NCBI GenBank assembly: GCA_010094025.1
Contig: ML991774.1
Span: forward strand, 498,821-562,820
Reading direction: 5' to 3'
DNA: 64,000 bases
Origin: Viridothelium virens
Lineage: Eukaryota > Ascomycota > Dothideomycetes > Trypetheliales > Trypetheliaceae
Shown here in pieces: positions 45,156-56,995 of this stretch. A program made the position numbers and the translations under genes. The notes under the pieces were generated by a model that had not been told where the DNA came from, did not search any database, and saw only the letters and a program-made list of their open reading frames with translations. The stretch's first letter is position 1. Every line of letters starts with the position of its first letter.

Positions 45156-45183
45156 GAGCTGGACCTCAAGAGCTGGACCTCAA
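45156..45183. repeat. 14-bp tandem duplication in leader
   Basis: GAGCTGGACCTCAA occurs twice in direct succession, followed by GAGC, 10 bp before the next gene's start codon. Confidence 0.8.
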
Positions 45184-45193
45184 GAGCGCCGAG

Positions 45194-45874
45194 ATGGTGA
45201 CCCTCTGCAACAACCGCCCTGAGGGCTTCGGACCGCACAGTTCTCTCCATCCTTCTATTCCCACAACCTGCTTCCTCGATACTATCCTCACGCCGTCCGT
45301 CACCTGGCTTTACCTCTTCGTCCTTCCGTTCCTGCTTCCTCTCTATGCCAAGTCCCTACGAAGTCACAACACTAAGCGCCTGTCCGCTACCGACAGATTC
45401 GTTGACGATGACGGACTTCCAATCCTTCGATCTGAATGGGACGACGACCCGGCGCCAAGACGCGGTGTCTTCATTCGAATCCTGTCGGTGCTGTATTACT
45501 TGCTTGCGATAGCCATGCTGGGCATGATGGCTCTCGAAATCGCACGTCTTAACCTGGCAGACTTGGGCATTGGTCTCTTGCCCTTCACATTTGGCGGTAT
45601 ACTGGCAGCGCTCGTGCTGAGATCCTCTTGGCAAGCCAGGATAGTGAGGCTGGTGAATGCAACATACTGGGTCTTACTTGCCGCAGCAATGAGTGTAAAA
45701 TTGGTTGCTGAATTAAGAGAAGAAGACGGAAAGGAAAATCGAGTGAAGGGGGATGGTGTAGTCGGCAGGTACCCGACAAGTGATGAGGCTCTTGATGTAG
45801 CGGTAATGGTTGGTGTGGAAGCTGCATTGGGTGTGTTGGAATTCATTGAGTGGCAGAGACTAGCGTGGTATTAG
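45194..45874 (+). CDS. Polytopic membrane protein, unknown function
   Basis: Single exon, 226 residues. Four or five hydrophobic spans are visible: WLYLFVLPFLLPLYA, ILSVLYYLLAIAMLGMMALE, LGIGLLPFTFGGILAALVL, ATYWVLLAAAMSVKLVA and AVMVGVEAALGVLEF. An acidic loop (SATDRFVDDDGLPILRSEWD) separates spans 1 and 2. It resembles small conserved fungal membrane proteins but I cannot name the family. The start is the first in-frame ATG; a 21-codon upstream ORF and a 14-bp duplication precede it. Confidence 0.7.
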   Translation: MVTLCNNRPEGFGPHSSLHPSIPTTCFLDTILTPSVTWLYLFVLPFLLPLYAKSLRSHNTKRLSATDRFVDDDGLPILRSEWDDDPAPRRGVFIRILSVLYYLLAIAMLGMMALEIARLNLADLGIGLLPFTFGGILAALVLRSSWQARIVRLVNATYWVLLAAAMSVKLVAELREEDGKENRVKGDGVVGRYPTSDEALDVAVMVGVEAALGVLEFIEWQRLAWY

Positions 45875-47190
45875 AGTACCGGTTACTCTATCTCAATCCT
45901 TATATTCCTCTTCACAGACTGATCTTTGAGTAATTTAGATTTAGTTGTACTTTTAATATGGATTGCAATCAACAAGCTATACCTTCAAAGCAGCCTTGAG
46001 CTACTCTTCACTACCGTATACATATATCACGATATGGTCGACGACGGGTAGGCTAAAGAGACGTGTGATTAGGTCACAGTCTATGGCGAGAAGATTAAGA
46101 CGTCAAAGAGCATCTCTTAGTAGAATATCAGCTTTGAGCGTCACAGAACGTATATATTTGAAGTCTTGATTCAACCCACAATAAAAGGTAGACAAACCGC
46201 TGACCCAGAGCAAGCCTTTCAACTCGTGGTAGAGCGACTATTGGTAGGGTGAAGTAAATCTCAGCTATTGCTCCTCGCAAATGCCTTCGTACGATGTCTG
46301 TTTCGCCAGTGAGAAGATCCTCCTTGATAGTGACATAGTGTCGAGGTAACGGGACGTTATCATGATATCTCCATAACTTGAATTCCGTCATTTGCAGAGA
46401 TCTTTCCTGACTTGCCAGATTCCTCGCGCGTTAAGAGAGCGTGTAGTAAATGGCCCACAGCCGTGTTTGTAGTCTGCAGAGTCTTGCTTCATATGGTCGC
46501 ACGGGCGAGCAACAAGGGTTGCGTGAACCGAGGAGTCCTCGATTAGGGAGACAGATGTGAACGAGGTCTTGGCGATAGAGAGAAGTGGATATTTCGTGGC
46601 CTTGGATTTGATCGAGATCAACGAGTCGGAGAGCGAAGTGGATATTCTTTACATCAATGACGCTGGGCAACTACTTGATCACGTCCCTGCGGTTGGAGAA
46701 AGCCTCAATTCACCTCTGTTCTATCACTGCAACCATACCTATTCCCGCGCCGCCACGATAGCTATCCACAGCCACAGCAATCGTAACATACCGTGACATA
46801 GGGCGCAACAGGAATCTATCCTCCCTGCTGTGGCCAGCCAATAAGCATTCTCTGCAACTGAAGATCACTTGCCGGAATTCTAGCTCTATCATAATCAGAG
46901 TGATGTAAATCATAAATTAAGCCTAAATGGCTAGATACCCATACTTTTTCAGCGAGTCTTTTTGACTGTGTCTAGTTATTGCTGGTAGAGCCGCTCTCTA
47001 GTTTCCTCCATTCATGATCCACGAAGAAAAATTCCATCATTCGCGATGTGGGGCATCAGAGACTGGTCGTGACTGGTCGTGACTGTTATGATCGGCGACA
47101 CTGCCGCAAGAAGTGATCAGTGAGGCTCATACCGCACTATACCATAGATGCATTGGATGTATCCATTTAATTTTTATTGCTCACGTCATT
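45875..47190. other. Intergenic region, no gene seen
   Basis: 1.3 kb between convergent genes. GACTGGTCGT is duplicated in tandem at 47061-47080. Short ORFs only. Confidence 0.5.
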
Positions 47191-48985
47191 TCAGTCCTTG
47201 AAACTCTTCTGCCTTTGCCTCGAGTTCCAGTTCAGAGTCCGAGAGATCGCCTGTATCCAATCCTCGCGCTGTCGTTCGAGTGGTAGTACTGAGGGAAATG
47301 GAAATCTCGAGGCCGAGATAGTCACGTAGTCTCCAGGATGCAACTCAATTCTAGGGTTTGATTAGTGTCATTTTGGCCGTCGAGGACAATTGTTGAAGGC
47401 TACCTTTCTTTACCGTCGAAGCTCGCCCAGCAGCCTGCTCGAGCATCATAGGGTACCCCCGCACGCAAGACTATCGTATCTGGGAGGATGATTGGCCGAA
47501 ATGATAGGGTATGGGCGCAGATAGCCGTAACAAGAATTATGGGATTATCAGGATGGCTTCAAGTTAGGTTTCGTAAGCTTTGGCGCACGTTGAGTAGACT
47601 GACGGCTCTGCATACCATAATGATCCACCCGCTGCGAGATTGTATGCAGTTGAACCGGTCGGGGTCGCTACGCAGATCCCATCTGCTTGCAACGTCGTGT
47701 AGTGCTCGTCGTCTCCGAACAGCTCGATTGAAGACATTGCTATTATGCATGAGATGAGAATATGCCGAAGTAGCGCGGCTGGATTGACTTACTGGGATTA
47801 GGTCCTCTGTCGATGACCAAATCATTTAGAATATCATGAGAAATCTCAGGCTTGTGTGTATGAGCATCATCGGCCTCTTCGCCAATAAGCTCCTCGATCA
47901 GATCCCGGGAATCGGCATCTAGTTTCCCCTGTGCTCTCATGACCGTAACCTCGAAACGTAATCTTAGACTAACCGTAATGCCATTGTGAAAAGCTTTCGT
48001 CAGGGTCTGTGAGTAATCATCAAAGTCGAATCTTGTTAGGAATCCCAGCGAGCCTAAGGCAAAGGGGATCACTGGTGGGACAATTTTCTGAAACAGCCAG
48101 CTTGCATATAAGACTGTACCGTCTCCCCCAAGAGCCAGCACAATGTCGAACCGATGTGGATGATGCTTGCAAAGTTCATTGTCCCAAAATTTCAATCTTT
48201 GCTCATAAGAGGGATCCAGCGCTAGAAGTCCTCGGGTATCGAACTGTTTATTGTGTTCCAAAGTATTTTCCACATAGCTGCAGCCTCTGTTAATGACATA
48301 CTTCCGTAGGTGCAGCACTTGCTGCGGATGGACCAAGCAACTTACACGGTATACGACTCTCCTCGCTCCTTCGATAGTAGCCACTGAGCAACTTCCCTCG
48401 TATGCTGGACAATAGTGTTGTCATGGGCTTTGGTTAACAGAAAGACCCTGCGGACCTTGAGTTTCACCGTAATATGAGAGAGCTTTTTGGAAAGTTCACG
48501 GATGTTGAATGCCATATCTGACAACTGAGTCTTCGTGAGAAGCCTTGACTGCACGCCGTGTTCTTCTTCCGGAGCCAGGTCTGGGGCTTTGTCGGCAGGA
48601 CTTTCATTATTGGTATTCGGTTCATGGTGGATGTCCTTCTCTTGAGCACGTAGTAAGGAGTGTACGAAGCAGGAGGTACGTCTAGGTATTTGACTATCTG
48701 CGCTGGGATTGAGCGAGGCTTTCCGACGCCGTACACTTTCGCCGTTGAAGACTACCTGCAATCTTGTTCAGTAGTAAATCAACGTTTCTAGGTAAAGATT
48801 CTTACCTCAAGAGCTTGCTGGGCTTCGGAATCGCTATGACTTAAGTCACCATCATTCTGGAGCCCATTAGCAGGAAGCATTGTATTCAGACCTGAGCTGC
48901 CCACCTCACTACGCGTGGGAGCGCGTAAACTGGTAGCTGTCATTTCTGGACGCACGTTGTTGGTTTCAGTCATGATGCCGGGCAC
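47191..48985 (-). CDS. UTR1: NAD(+) kinase (ATP-NAD kinase, Utr1-like)
   Basis: Phosphorylates NAD to NADP, the entry to cellular NADPH. Six exons, 48806-48985, 48346-48755, 47793-48277, 47616-47739, 47404-47556 and 47191-47350, give 503 residues, like cytosolic Utr1. Introns are 50-68 nt and all joins keep phase. Seen: ELSKKLSHITVKLKVRRV, the nucleotide-binding GGDGT at 247-251, FALGSLGFLTRFDF, LNDLVIDRGPNP, ICVATPTGSTAYNLAAGGSL, ICAHTLSFRPIILPD and ASFDGKER. No mitochondrial presequence is evident; the first 60 residues are Ser/Asn-rich, as in cytosolic forms. Two possible starts (MPGIMTETN) differ by four residues. Confidence 0.95.
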
Positions 48986-51900
48986 GTAGAGACTGTCAAA
49001 ACCATGCTGGTCAATTACCTTATTCGTAAAGTTTATTCATCGTCAATCCCCAATGACCGATGACGTCGGCGCAACCCTCCCGAACCCGACAAAAGTGTCT
49101 TGCTAATGGATACGTACGCGCCATTCTCTTCTCAGGTGATTAAAGGCACCCTAGAATTCAAGTCAGCCTATTCATCACATGGAATTATGGTCCTGCTGCA
49201 TGCATGTGCTTACGATATATTTGTGCAGATAGCATCCAGCGGATAGGAAGTGAGGACTGGCCAGGATCTCCCCACCACTGCCGCCAATTACTTATCAGTA
49301 TATTGCACATTCGTGAACAGCTAGATCTAACTATATCATGTTCAGTAGCGACGTATTGTTACATTAGCATTACCAAAAATATCAACAGGCAAGGCAATCA
49401 GCAATTGATGACATCTCGGTGGGCTCGGATCCCGCATACGCCAAACATTGTACGGAGTCATTGTCTACGGATACTCAGTGGAATAATCGTTGTAAGCTAG
49501 GCTTGGGGCACGGCAAACCCAAATTCACTCCCTAAGCCCACACAGTAGAAGAGCGCGCACGGAGAGGCACTTCCCTCCTTAGGTAGTCGACGACGCAAAA
49601 CATAAGCGGTCAGAGCAACTTCGGAGAAGGCTTGCCAACCCAACGTTGGTCCCCGGGTATATCGCCAAAACATGGTAAACTACTCAAAGGGGAGGTTCCG
49701 GCCACTGCACCGGGCGGTCTACGGTAGCGGATTCACAAGAGAAAGCCAACGGAATCCTGGACTCCGTAGAGTTTTAAGGAACTTCAAACACATTATCACA
49801 TGAGCCAAGAAATCGACAAAGACTCAGAAGCTAAGAGCACATGCCCAATCATGCCACTTACGGAGATACTGTAGCTTTCTTCGATTTTCAGGCGGCTAAG
49901 GCCTACAACTCCTTTGCCCTAAGAGCCCGGTATGGGACAACACTCCGGTGCCTGTCCTGCCGTCCATCCGTCTGCATGTGTCAATGCGTGAAAAGCATAC
50001 CCACGTTTCTCCTTGTCGTGACGCACAAACGAAATTCATCGGCCTCTGACTATAATAGTGACACAAGATCGCGCACGGTGAACGACTGCTCATGGTTGGA
50101 CACAGACCATTTTGGTGAAAGGCATCTGTTGGCTATGCAATAAAAAGGTTGCAAGCTTTTCTACGCTCTGGGTCGTGAAACACACTACAGTTGTAGTGAC
50201 AGTCGCCAGGATTAGATCAAGCGAGGTTGGATTTAAGATTCTCCCATAATCCAAGAGGGGCCGCAAGCGACAAGGAGAATCCTGGGTTCGTGAAAGGATT
50301 ATTACACTCTGATACCCTGATATGGGCTTCTTGCCATGCATCTCGATGCGGAATTCCCAGACTTTTAGCCCATGCCGATGCTCGTGCTTGACGCATCCCT
50401 CGAATAGTATGTCGGCAGAGGCAGCGCAGGGTTAACTTGTCAACGACGTCAGAGTATATGAATGTACTCCGTGTCCACTTACTTTCGGACTAAGTATCCC
50501 AATACACGAAGTATGATTAGCTCCGATCCCAACCTTGTGCACCTGCGCAGCGTAAAGCGACTATAAGAAGGCTGCATACCAAGGCGATATGTTCGGAAGG
50601 GCTTTTTCCTTGGTACGGAATATAATAGTTCGAACACATGAATAATGGCCAAGATGCAAGTCGTGCAACGGCGTCTGGATTGCATGAGATCAGGAAACGG
50701 TTTACGGCTGACTCTGTGCATGAATCGATCCGCTCCCCCTGCGCCTGCCCACGAGTTGCAGCGTCTTGCAGTACGGAGTACGTGCCGCCAATTAATGGCG
50801 GCAGCTCATCCTGGGGGCACCGGGGTCGACGCAGAGACCCCCTTTGGGCCGAGCCCACTGCCACGGTTTGCACAGGCGATTGCGATCGCTGATAGGCCCG
50901 CCCCGTGTTCCATGACTTTTCGGAAGAGCAGTCGCCTAGCGCCGAATCGCGGGACTAAGCGTGCATGCAGCGAAGGGATCAAGGTTAAAAAAGGCTTTCC
51001 CGCTTCGTCTCGAGCCCGAGCCGGGATCAATGATGAGTCGTGACAGGGTTGATGCATCAGGTAGTGCCCAGCCACTCCAGCCTTGTGCGCGGACTGCTTT
51101 GCCCTCCCCGGGCGCGCTTGGAGTCCAGGAGGCTCGATCTGGAGGATGACTGACGTGTGTGCTTCAGTGCTAAATTGGGTAAAGTGACCTGCAGATTTAG
51201 CTTCCCACAACCCCGACCAGGGTGCAGCAGAAGCTTGCAGACAAGACGGTCGCTGAAAAGGTCATCGTAGGACCGGGTGCCTTGTAGACCTGTTCACTAG
51301 ATGTCTCAAAGGCCAGGGATGCTTTGTGTTCCGAATGTTGATCTTGTACTGAAGACGTTGGCGCCGATATTTTGCGGATACGGTGTACATGGTGCTTAGG
51401 CGCCCCATCTCAGTCAGAGTCACAGTCACTCACTTGTGCAAGTGCTAAGATCGTCACAATTTGAAAAGAGGCTCGCACCCTCCAGTCTCGTGCACTCTGC
51501 TGACCCAGACGCCACGCGGACTGAGCAAGCGAGGCGTGATCTTTGACTCGCCTAACTCATGATCGTAACATGGTTATCGCTCCTTTGTGGGCCAAGGAGT
51601 GAAGGTACGATTGAGAGTCCAAGTGGTCCGTAGGCGCTCCAGAAGGATGATTGGGATGATGGAGACGATGATTGGGGTGATTGGAGTGATTGGAATCGAG
51701 TTGATTTCCTTGGCGTCTGCACTGCCCAGATTGACTTTCGGGAGTGTTTCCAAGTCGGACCGGAAGAGGGCCAATGTCTTTCTGAGCAACACTGCATCGT
51801 GCCAAATGCAGGGAGTTTTCGCGACCCAAGACTGTTGATATGGTTTTGGTCCGTTACAAAGCCACAGGCCACAGGTGACGGCAAAATAGCAAGAAGTGGC

Positions 51901-53366
51901 TATCCGAGCTCGGAATCAGACCGCGGGAACCTCCAGGCCAGGCCCAGCCTGCATCTCTAGCTCATCAGCACCATCAGCGTCTCCATCGACATGGATCCTC
52001 GGCAAGCTGCGGCACGAATCACGGTCGTGGAGGGCACTTCCAACCATTCGTGCCATTCCAACCCGCACACTCGAAGTGGGCGGCCCCGGCTGAAGCATCA
52101 ACGTCAAAAAGAAACGTGGGCCCACACTCTCCACCAGGCCCGACGATGCGACTCGCCATCTCCTCATTGGCTGGGCCCCTACCGCGACGTGATTGTCTTC
52201 TAGAATCTGGCACACGAGCGTTGCCGTCGTCAGCCCACCCTTGCTGCCGTTTGAAGCAATTACCGCCAACTGACCGTCTTCACGGGGGTTTGTCCTGAAG
52301 CATCGTGTACACCGACCCATCCAGCTGCTGTAATTTTCGCCTCTGTCCCGGTTCTGCGAGTCGCTCAGAACCCCCTTGGGCCGAGTGCCAACGCTAGAAA
52401 CATTATACCGTGGTGCCGTGTCAGCCCATGTCAAGGCAGTCAAGCTTCCTGTTTCGATCATTGCAAGCCAGTGTCTGATGGGCCGTCCAAGAGGCCGACT
52501 CCGCCATGCACAAGAAACAACATAGGCCTCAGCCGTTTTGGGAGACGAGATCGGAGTACGGGGTACGTATTCCTGTTATTGATTGACGTCTCTGACGGGA
52601 TGGAAGACTATGGCCTAGCTTGCTGCCTGCAACAGTGTGCAAGACTGACCGCCTCGTAAGCTACCTATGTACGGCGGCAGGAGTATAACAAGGATGGCAG
52701 ATGCTACGGTAGATGGTGCTTTGTAGCTGCTCCGTACCGCCACCAACGCCGTGGTGTATGGAAGTGATGCAGTGCTAATGGTCATCAAGCTAGCCCAGCC
52801 GTTTTACTTTTCTTCCACGCGCACCCTGGAGTTGACCGGCGTGGCCTTCGGCAGCGACAGTGGGGAATTGAGAACCCTGGTCGTGCATCATCCATCCATC
52901 ATCCATATTTCTGTCGCTTGCATCGCGTCTGGTCCAAGCCCCGGATCCGCACCCCTTCCCCTACGTAAATTGCTGACCCTGAGCAGTTGGTGGGGCTTTT
53001 TTTTCCTGTGAGGATCTACCTTTCTGCTTGTGGACATACATCTCGGCGTCTGCGTCTGCGTTGCCTGAGCCTCCGCCTTGTAGCAGAGGGCGCAACCACA
53101 TTAGCGGCGATTGGCTTTTCAGCCGGCCATTCCCAGGCTAAGTAATCAAAACTTAATCCTCTTAGATGCTCGGTTCTGCATACCATTCCGGCCGGAGTCA
53201 TTTCTAGCTGATGTACACCCGCTTGCCCCCCACATTCGCTCTTCCTCTCAACTTGAATAATACTAACCCCACCGCTCTTCTCTGCACTGCTCTCAACCCG
53301 ATCAATCTCTCTTATTCATTTTATCGTATTGCTGTACATGTGTCTCTGTAGAAGAGAATCTCTGCA
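48986..53366. other. 4.4-kb gene-poor region
   Basis: The longest stretch without a supported gene. ORFs reach 181 codons (51916-52461, minus) but none shows a domain or exon chain. Variants of TACTCCGTA/TACGGAGTA are frequent (49451, 49761, 50464, 50771, 52552, 52730). A degenerate GATTGGNGT repeat lies at 51647-51699. The last 140 bp are CT-rich, as expected for a leader of the next gene. Confidence 0.5.
51647..51699. repeat. Degenerate GATTGG-type simple repeat
   Basis: Runs such as GATTGGGATGATGG and GATTGGGGTGATTGGAGTGATTGGA, giving long open frames on both strands by composition alone. Confidence 0.7.
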
Positions 53367-54569
53367 ATGAATACCGAACTCCAAAATGATTACGAATCAC
53401 TACTCAATGACGTCTCCCTTCAAATGGCCTCTTCACAATTATCTCGACGCAACTCTAGAAGCTCCAAAAGACACTCCGGTACACCATCTCGACGTAGCAT
53501 TCGGGTAGAAAAGCCTCCTACAGCACACAGCAGTCCGCATACATTACAAAGGAGGCGGACGACAACTTCTGTGAAACAGTATGCTAGCTTGGATGACCAT
53601 TATAACGCAATGTTTGGAAGCCCCGAGCCTGAGACGGAGCCCTATGCGAATGACGTCGACAACAAAAATGGCATACGACCTATGAGCTGGCATCCCTCCG
53701 CGTCAACTGCCATTCGATCAGGATTGAAACACACTCACGAAAAACGACAATCTGTCCACATGCCTCCAATACCGGCGGCCTATAGACATTCTGACTGTGC
53801 AGTAAGACCCACATTCACTGATGGAGGATACCACTCCCAAGCGAACAATACTGGCACAGAAATATCACTGTCAACGGATGGCAGGAGTGTGGATCTTGCT
53901 CTTTGGAACCGATATACAACAGCATGTACATGGCCATTGATGGCTCACATTGATCCATATATGGCCAGTGATCTTGGACTCCTCCCAGATGCCCCTGAAG
54001 ACTGGAGTTCAGCAATGGCTACTTTCCCACAGTCGGTGGAATCCGTTACGGTACAGGCTCCAACAGGAATACAAGAAGACTTCGAACCAGCTCAGGATTC
54101 TCTCGCATCACAGAATGCTACCCAGCATACACTCCGAACTCAACGGTCCAAAGACTCATCCAAGTCACTCGTTGGCATGGGTCTCTACGATCCCCCCGAG
54201 CCACTAGCAAATTCTTGGCGCATCCACATGGACGGCTACCAGAGTTGGTTGGCCCCCGATCTTGTTCAAAGCAGCGGAAAAGGCTTGAAGCTCGAGGAAA
54301 CATTCGAACCCCCTCCAGACCATGGTGACGATGGCGAGGATGATGAGGAGGAGGACGATCATGGAAGTTCTGAAGATGAGGTGCAGGAGGAACCACCAAG
54401 CATGGATGACCCCCGGCTTCACGTCACAGTCGCAAGCAATCAGCCAACGAACTTGGCAGGACAGAGCTTTTTCTTCGATGATGACGAACCGTATAGCAAC
54501 GATTGGTGGTATGGTCAACCGAAGAACGTGCCTGCGCCAAACACAGCTTTCGAATATGGGTGGATATGA
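53367..54569 (+). CDS. Conserved-looking acidic fungal protein, unknown
   Basis: Single exon, 400 residues. A basic Ser/Arg-rich N-terminus (SRRNSRSSKRHSGTPSRRS) is followed by a middle region with LALWNRYTTACTWPLMA and by a C-terminal part with KSLVGMGLYDPPEPL, GKGLKLEETFEPP, a strongly acidic run (DDGEDDEEEDDHGSSEDE) and LAGQSFFFDDDE. These C-terminal blocks resemble those in uncharacterised Pezizomycotina proteins. No signal peptide or membrane span; probably soluble and possibly nuclear. The upstream gene-poor 4.4 kb suggests long regulation, but that is inference. Confidence 0.75.
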   Translation: MNTELQNDYESLLNDVSLQMASSQLSRRNSRSSKRHSGTPSRRSIRVEKPPTAHSSPHTLQRRRTTTSVKQYASLDDHYNAMFGSPEPETEPYANDVDNKNGIRPMSWHPSASTAIRSGLKHTHEKRQSVHMPPIPAAYRHSDCAVRPTFTDGGYHSQANNTGTEISLSTDGRSVDLALWNRYTTACTWPLMAHIDPYMASDLGLLPDAPEDWSSAMATFPQSVESVTVQAPTGIQEDFEPAQDSLASQNATQHTLRTQRSKDSSKSLVGMGLYDPPEPLANSWRIHMDGYQSWLAPDLVQSSGKGLKLEETFEPPPDHGDDGEDDEEEDDHGSSEDEVQEEPPSMDDPRLHVTVASNQPTNLAGQSFFFDDDEPYSNDWWYGQPKNVPAPNTAFEYGWI

Positions 54570-55062
54570 TACGGCTTGCTTTTTTATTACTAGCGTTTTT
54601 TGCATAGCGGTGGAGTTGAATTCCCAGTCATATACCATTTGAGCCTAGTTTTATACTTCTAGCCATCCTTCACGTGGTCGAGCCATAGTGAACCGTGTGC
54701 AGGATGAATGGCGATGCCGATATCATACCTTACATAGTACAACAGACAGCGGAAAGGACCCTGCAAGCAAGCTTCATGCTTGATTTCGGTTGTCACTGAT
54801 CAAAGCCAAAGATGAATGTACTCGTAATGGTCTTTTTTTGAGCCGTTGCCGCACATCAAATGCTCCGCACCACACGTGTTGCCCTCAAAGAAATTTGGTA
54901 CCTTTCTCGCCCGCCACGCCTGACATGGAGTCCAAGCCAGGTCAATCTTTTCATTGAACGAATGGATGTGTCAGCTTTGGCCTGGCCCTTGCATGAACCA
55001 AACTCAAGGTAGTAGAGAAGTTCTTCGGAGCATCTTCAATAATCGATCCATCCTCAGGCCAG
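54570..55062. other. Promoter region of LAS1
   Basis: 493 bp between two genes on the same strand. Nothing specific recognised. Confidence 0.4.
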
Positions 55063-56768
55063 ATGCGGCAATACACAATTACTCCGTGGCGTGAGAAGTC
55101 TGAGCTGTTGGATGTGCGACGTCAATTTTACCAATTACAAGAATCGGGAATCACCGATCAAAGGCACGATGCCGTCAATTTGGTGTGTAATTTGCTCGTG
55201 ACCAGAAATCTGATATACCTTCGTTCTCAAAAAATTCAATACCCAACCTTAAGCGTTTGGGATTCTATTGCTCCGAAGTCATTCAATTAGAACTAGATGG
55301 ACTCAGCAGAAATTAATTCTTTACCATCAGGTCGGCGCCTGGAAGATTCGTGGTAATCTCCCTCATGCTGTCGAGTCGACGGCTCTCCTTGTGGATGCTG
55401 TTCTCCATCATGATATTAGCAAAAATTCAATCTTCTCTATTCGTGCTGTATATTCCGCAGCCTTTTGTCGGTGAGTATCTACTTAACGTTTTCAATTTAC
55501 ATTCATATTTTTTTATGTGTCTTCCAGTAGCTGACTTCCAAAATCTAGCTTCGTGACTGGATTCTGTGACTCTAGCTCTAGAGGCATTAACCTCAGTATG
55601 TATTCCGTTGCCCGCGAGATTGATATGCCCGCCTCATTCGTCGAGTTGCGGCACGAAGCTACTCATGAGGAGCTGCCCTCTCTTGGAAGACTCGAACGCA
55701 ACGTGAAGGCGGGTCTGGATTGGCTCTGGAACTTCTACTGGAAGAAACTGGATGAGCCACATTCTCGCCCATTATCGCGTTCTGTCACGCAGCCGGATGA
55801 GGTCGACGGAGATATGGCGTCTAAAGACATGGTTTATCTCAAGGCCCGACTTGAGGACACACTTAAGACATACCTTGCACGTAGAAAGACTGAAATCAAG
55901 AGTGGGGTGGCAAATCCAATGTCTATGTCCGTCAAGATCCGTCAATCGAGTGACATCTGTATCCAGCTGTGTCGTGGAGACAAAGCTAAGCTCTCCATCC
56001 TCTGCTCAACCCTCATCGACCACAAGACCATTTTCCCCTCGCAAAAGCAGTAAGTCATCGCCCCTTTCCTCTACCTCTTTCTCATTCAAAATCCAACAAA
56101 TAACTTCCTTCAGGACTACCAGCACCCCTATCCCCATGACCGGCGCCTTCACCATCTGGGACCCGCTCCTCCTCGATCTCGCCTCCAAGCTCCCTCACTC
56201 ATTCCTCCCTATCCTCCTTACCTGTCTCCTCGGCCACCTCAACCTAAACGTCACCTCCAACTCCGATGACGACCCCGACTCTTCCTGCGAAGCAGCCCAC
56301 GCGTGGATCCTGCATATCCTTACATCGGGCGCCTGGGCGGATGTCTGCCGACGCAGACACGATGCCGAGGAGCTTCAGACACTGGTCGTGCGGTCGTGTC
56401 TCTTAGAACCGGGCCGCTGGACGAGGAAGGTGGCGCGAGGGGTGATTGAAAAGGGCGAGGAGGAGATGAGACGGATATGGGGCCCGCTGTTTAATGAGAG
56501 CTTGCCTGTTGGGGTGGAGGGGGAGAGCATCGGAGGAGGAGAGGTGGGAGGGATGATTTCAGGTGTTGGGGGAAGGTCGATCGAGGCGGAGAGCATGGAG
56601 GTGGAGGTGGGGATTGGAATGGAACCAAGAATCCCGAGTTTGTTTGGGACCGAAGCCGAACTCAGTGAGGAGGAAATGAAGGAGCAGGGAGAGGGAGAGA
56701 AGCCGAAGGTGAGAGGATGGAAGAAGTGGGAGGGGCCATGGAAGTCGAAACCGATAGGTACGCTTTAA
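55063..56768 (+). CDS. LAS1: Pre-rRNA processing endonuclease LAS1
   Basis: HEPN ribonuclease that cuts ITS2 of pre-rRNA, acting with the Grc3 kinase. Exons 55063-55182, 55331-55470, 55549-56049 and 56114-56768 give 471 residues. The N-terminus YTITPWREKSELLDVRRQFY and GNLPHAVESTALLVDAVLHHD are typical. The catalytic HEPN motif RHEATH is intact at residues 121-126, followed by EELPSLGRLERNVKAGLDWL. The C-terminal half is Glu/Gly-rich and ends WKSKPIGTL, a short end that resembles the Grc3-binding tail of yeast Las1 (inference). Intron 1 is 148 nt with a GTGTGT donor; the others are 64-78 nt. Converges on the bestrophin gene. Confidence 0.93.
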
Positions 56769-56995
56769 TAGTCAGGGTCTAGCTGTGATGAGTACTGCTG
56801 TCTTCATCATACGGGAGACGTTGCTAATATGAGATACCCAATGGAGCTACGAAAATCGCATCAATCATCAAAATACTTCATACCGTAATATTCATTCTCT
56901 ATTGCTCACACAGCTGGCGATCGTTCACCTGAAATTGCCTCCATCACACAAATGTCTGCCGAAGCCAACCAGCTTTACCATGGTGGTACAAAGGA

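Larger units (their letters stand above)
43121..45193. other. Intergenic region containing a MITE-like element
   Basis: 2.1 kb without a supported gene. It contains the inverted-repeat element at 43376-43923 and, just before the next gene, a 21-codon upstream ORF (45092-45157) and a 14-bp tandem duplication. Confidence 0.55.

Noticed and set aside
51916-52461. 181-codon minus-strand ORF
   Set aside because: No recognisable protein features; opposite-strand frames are equally open here.
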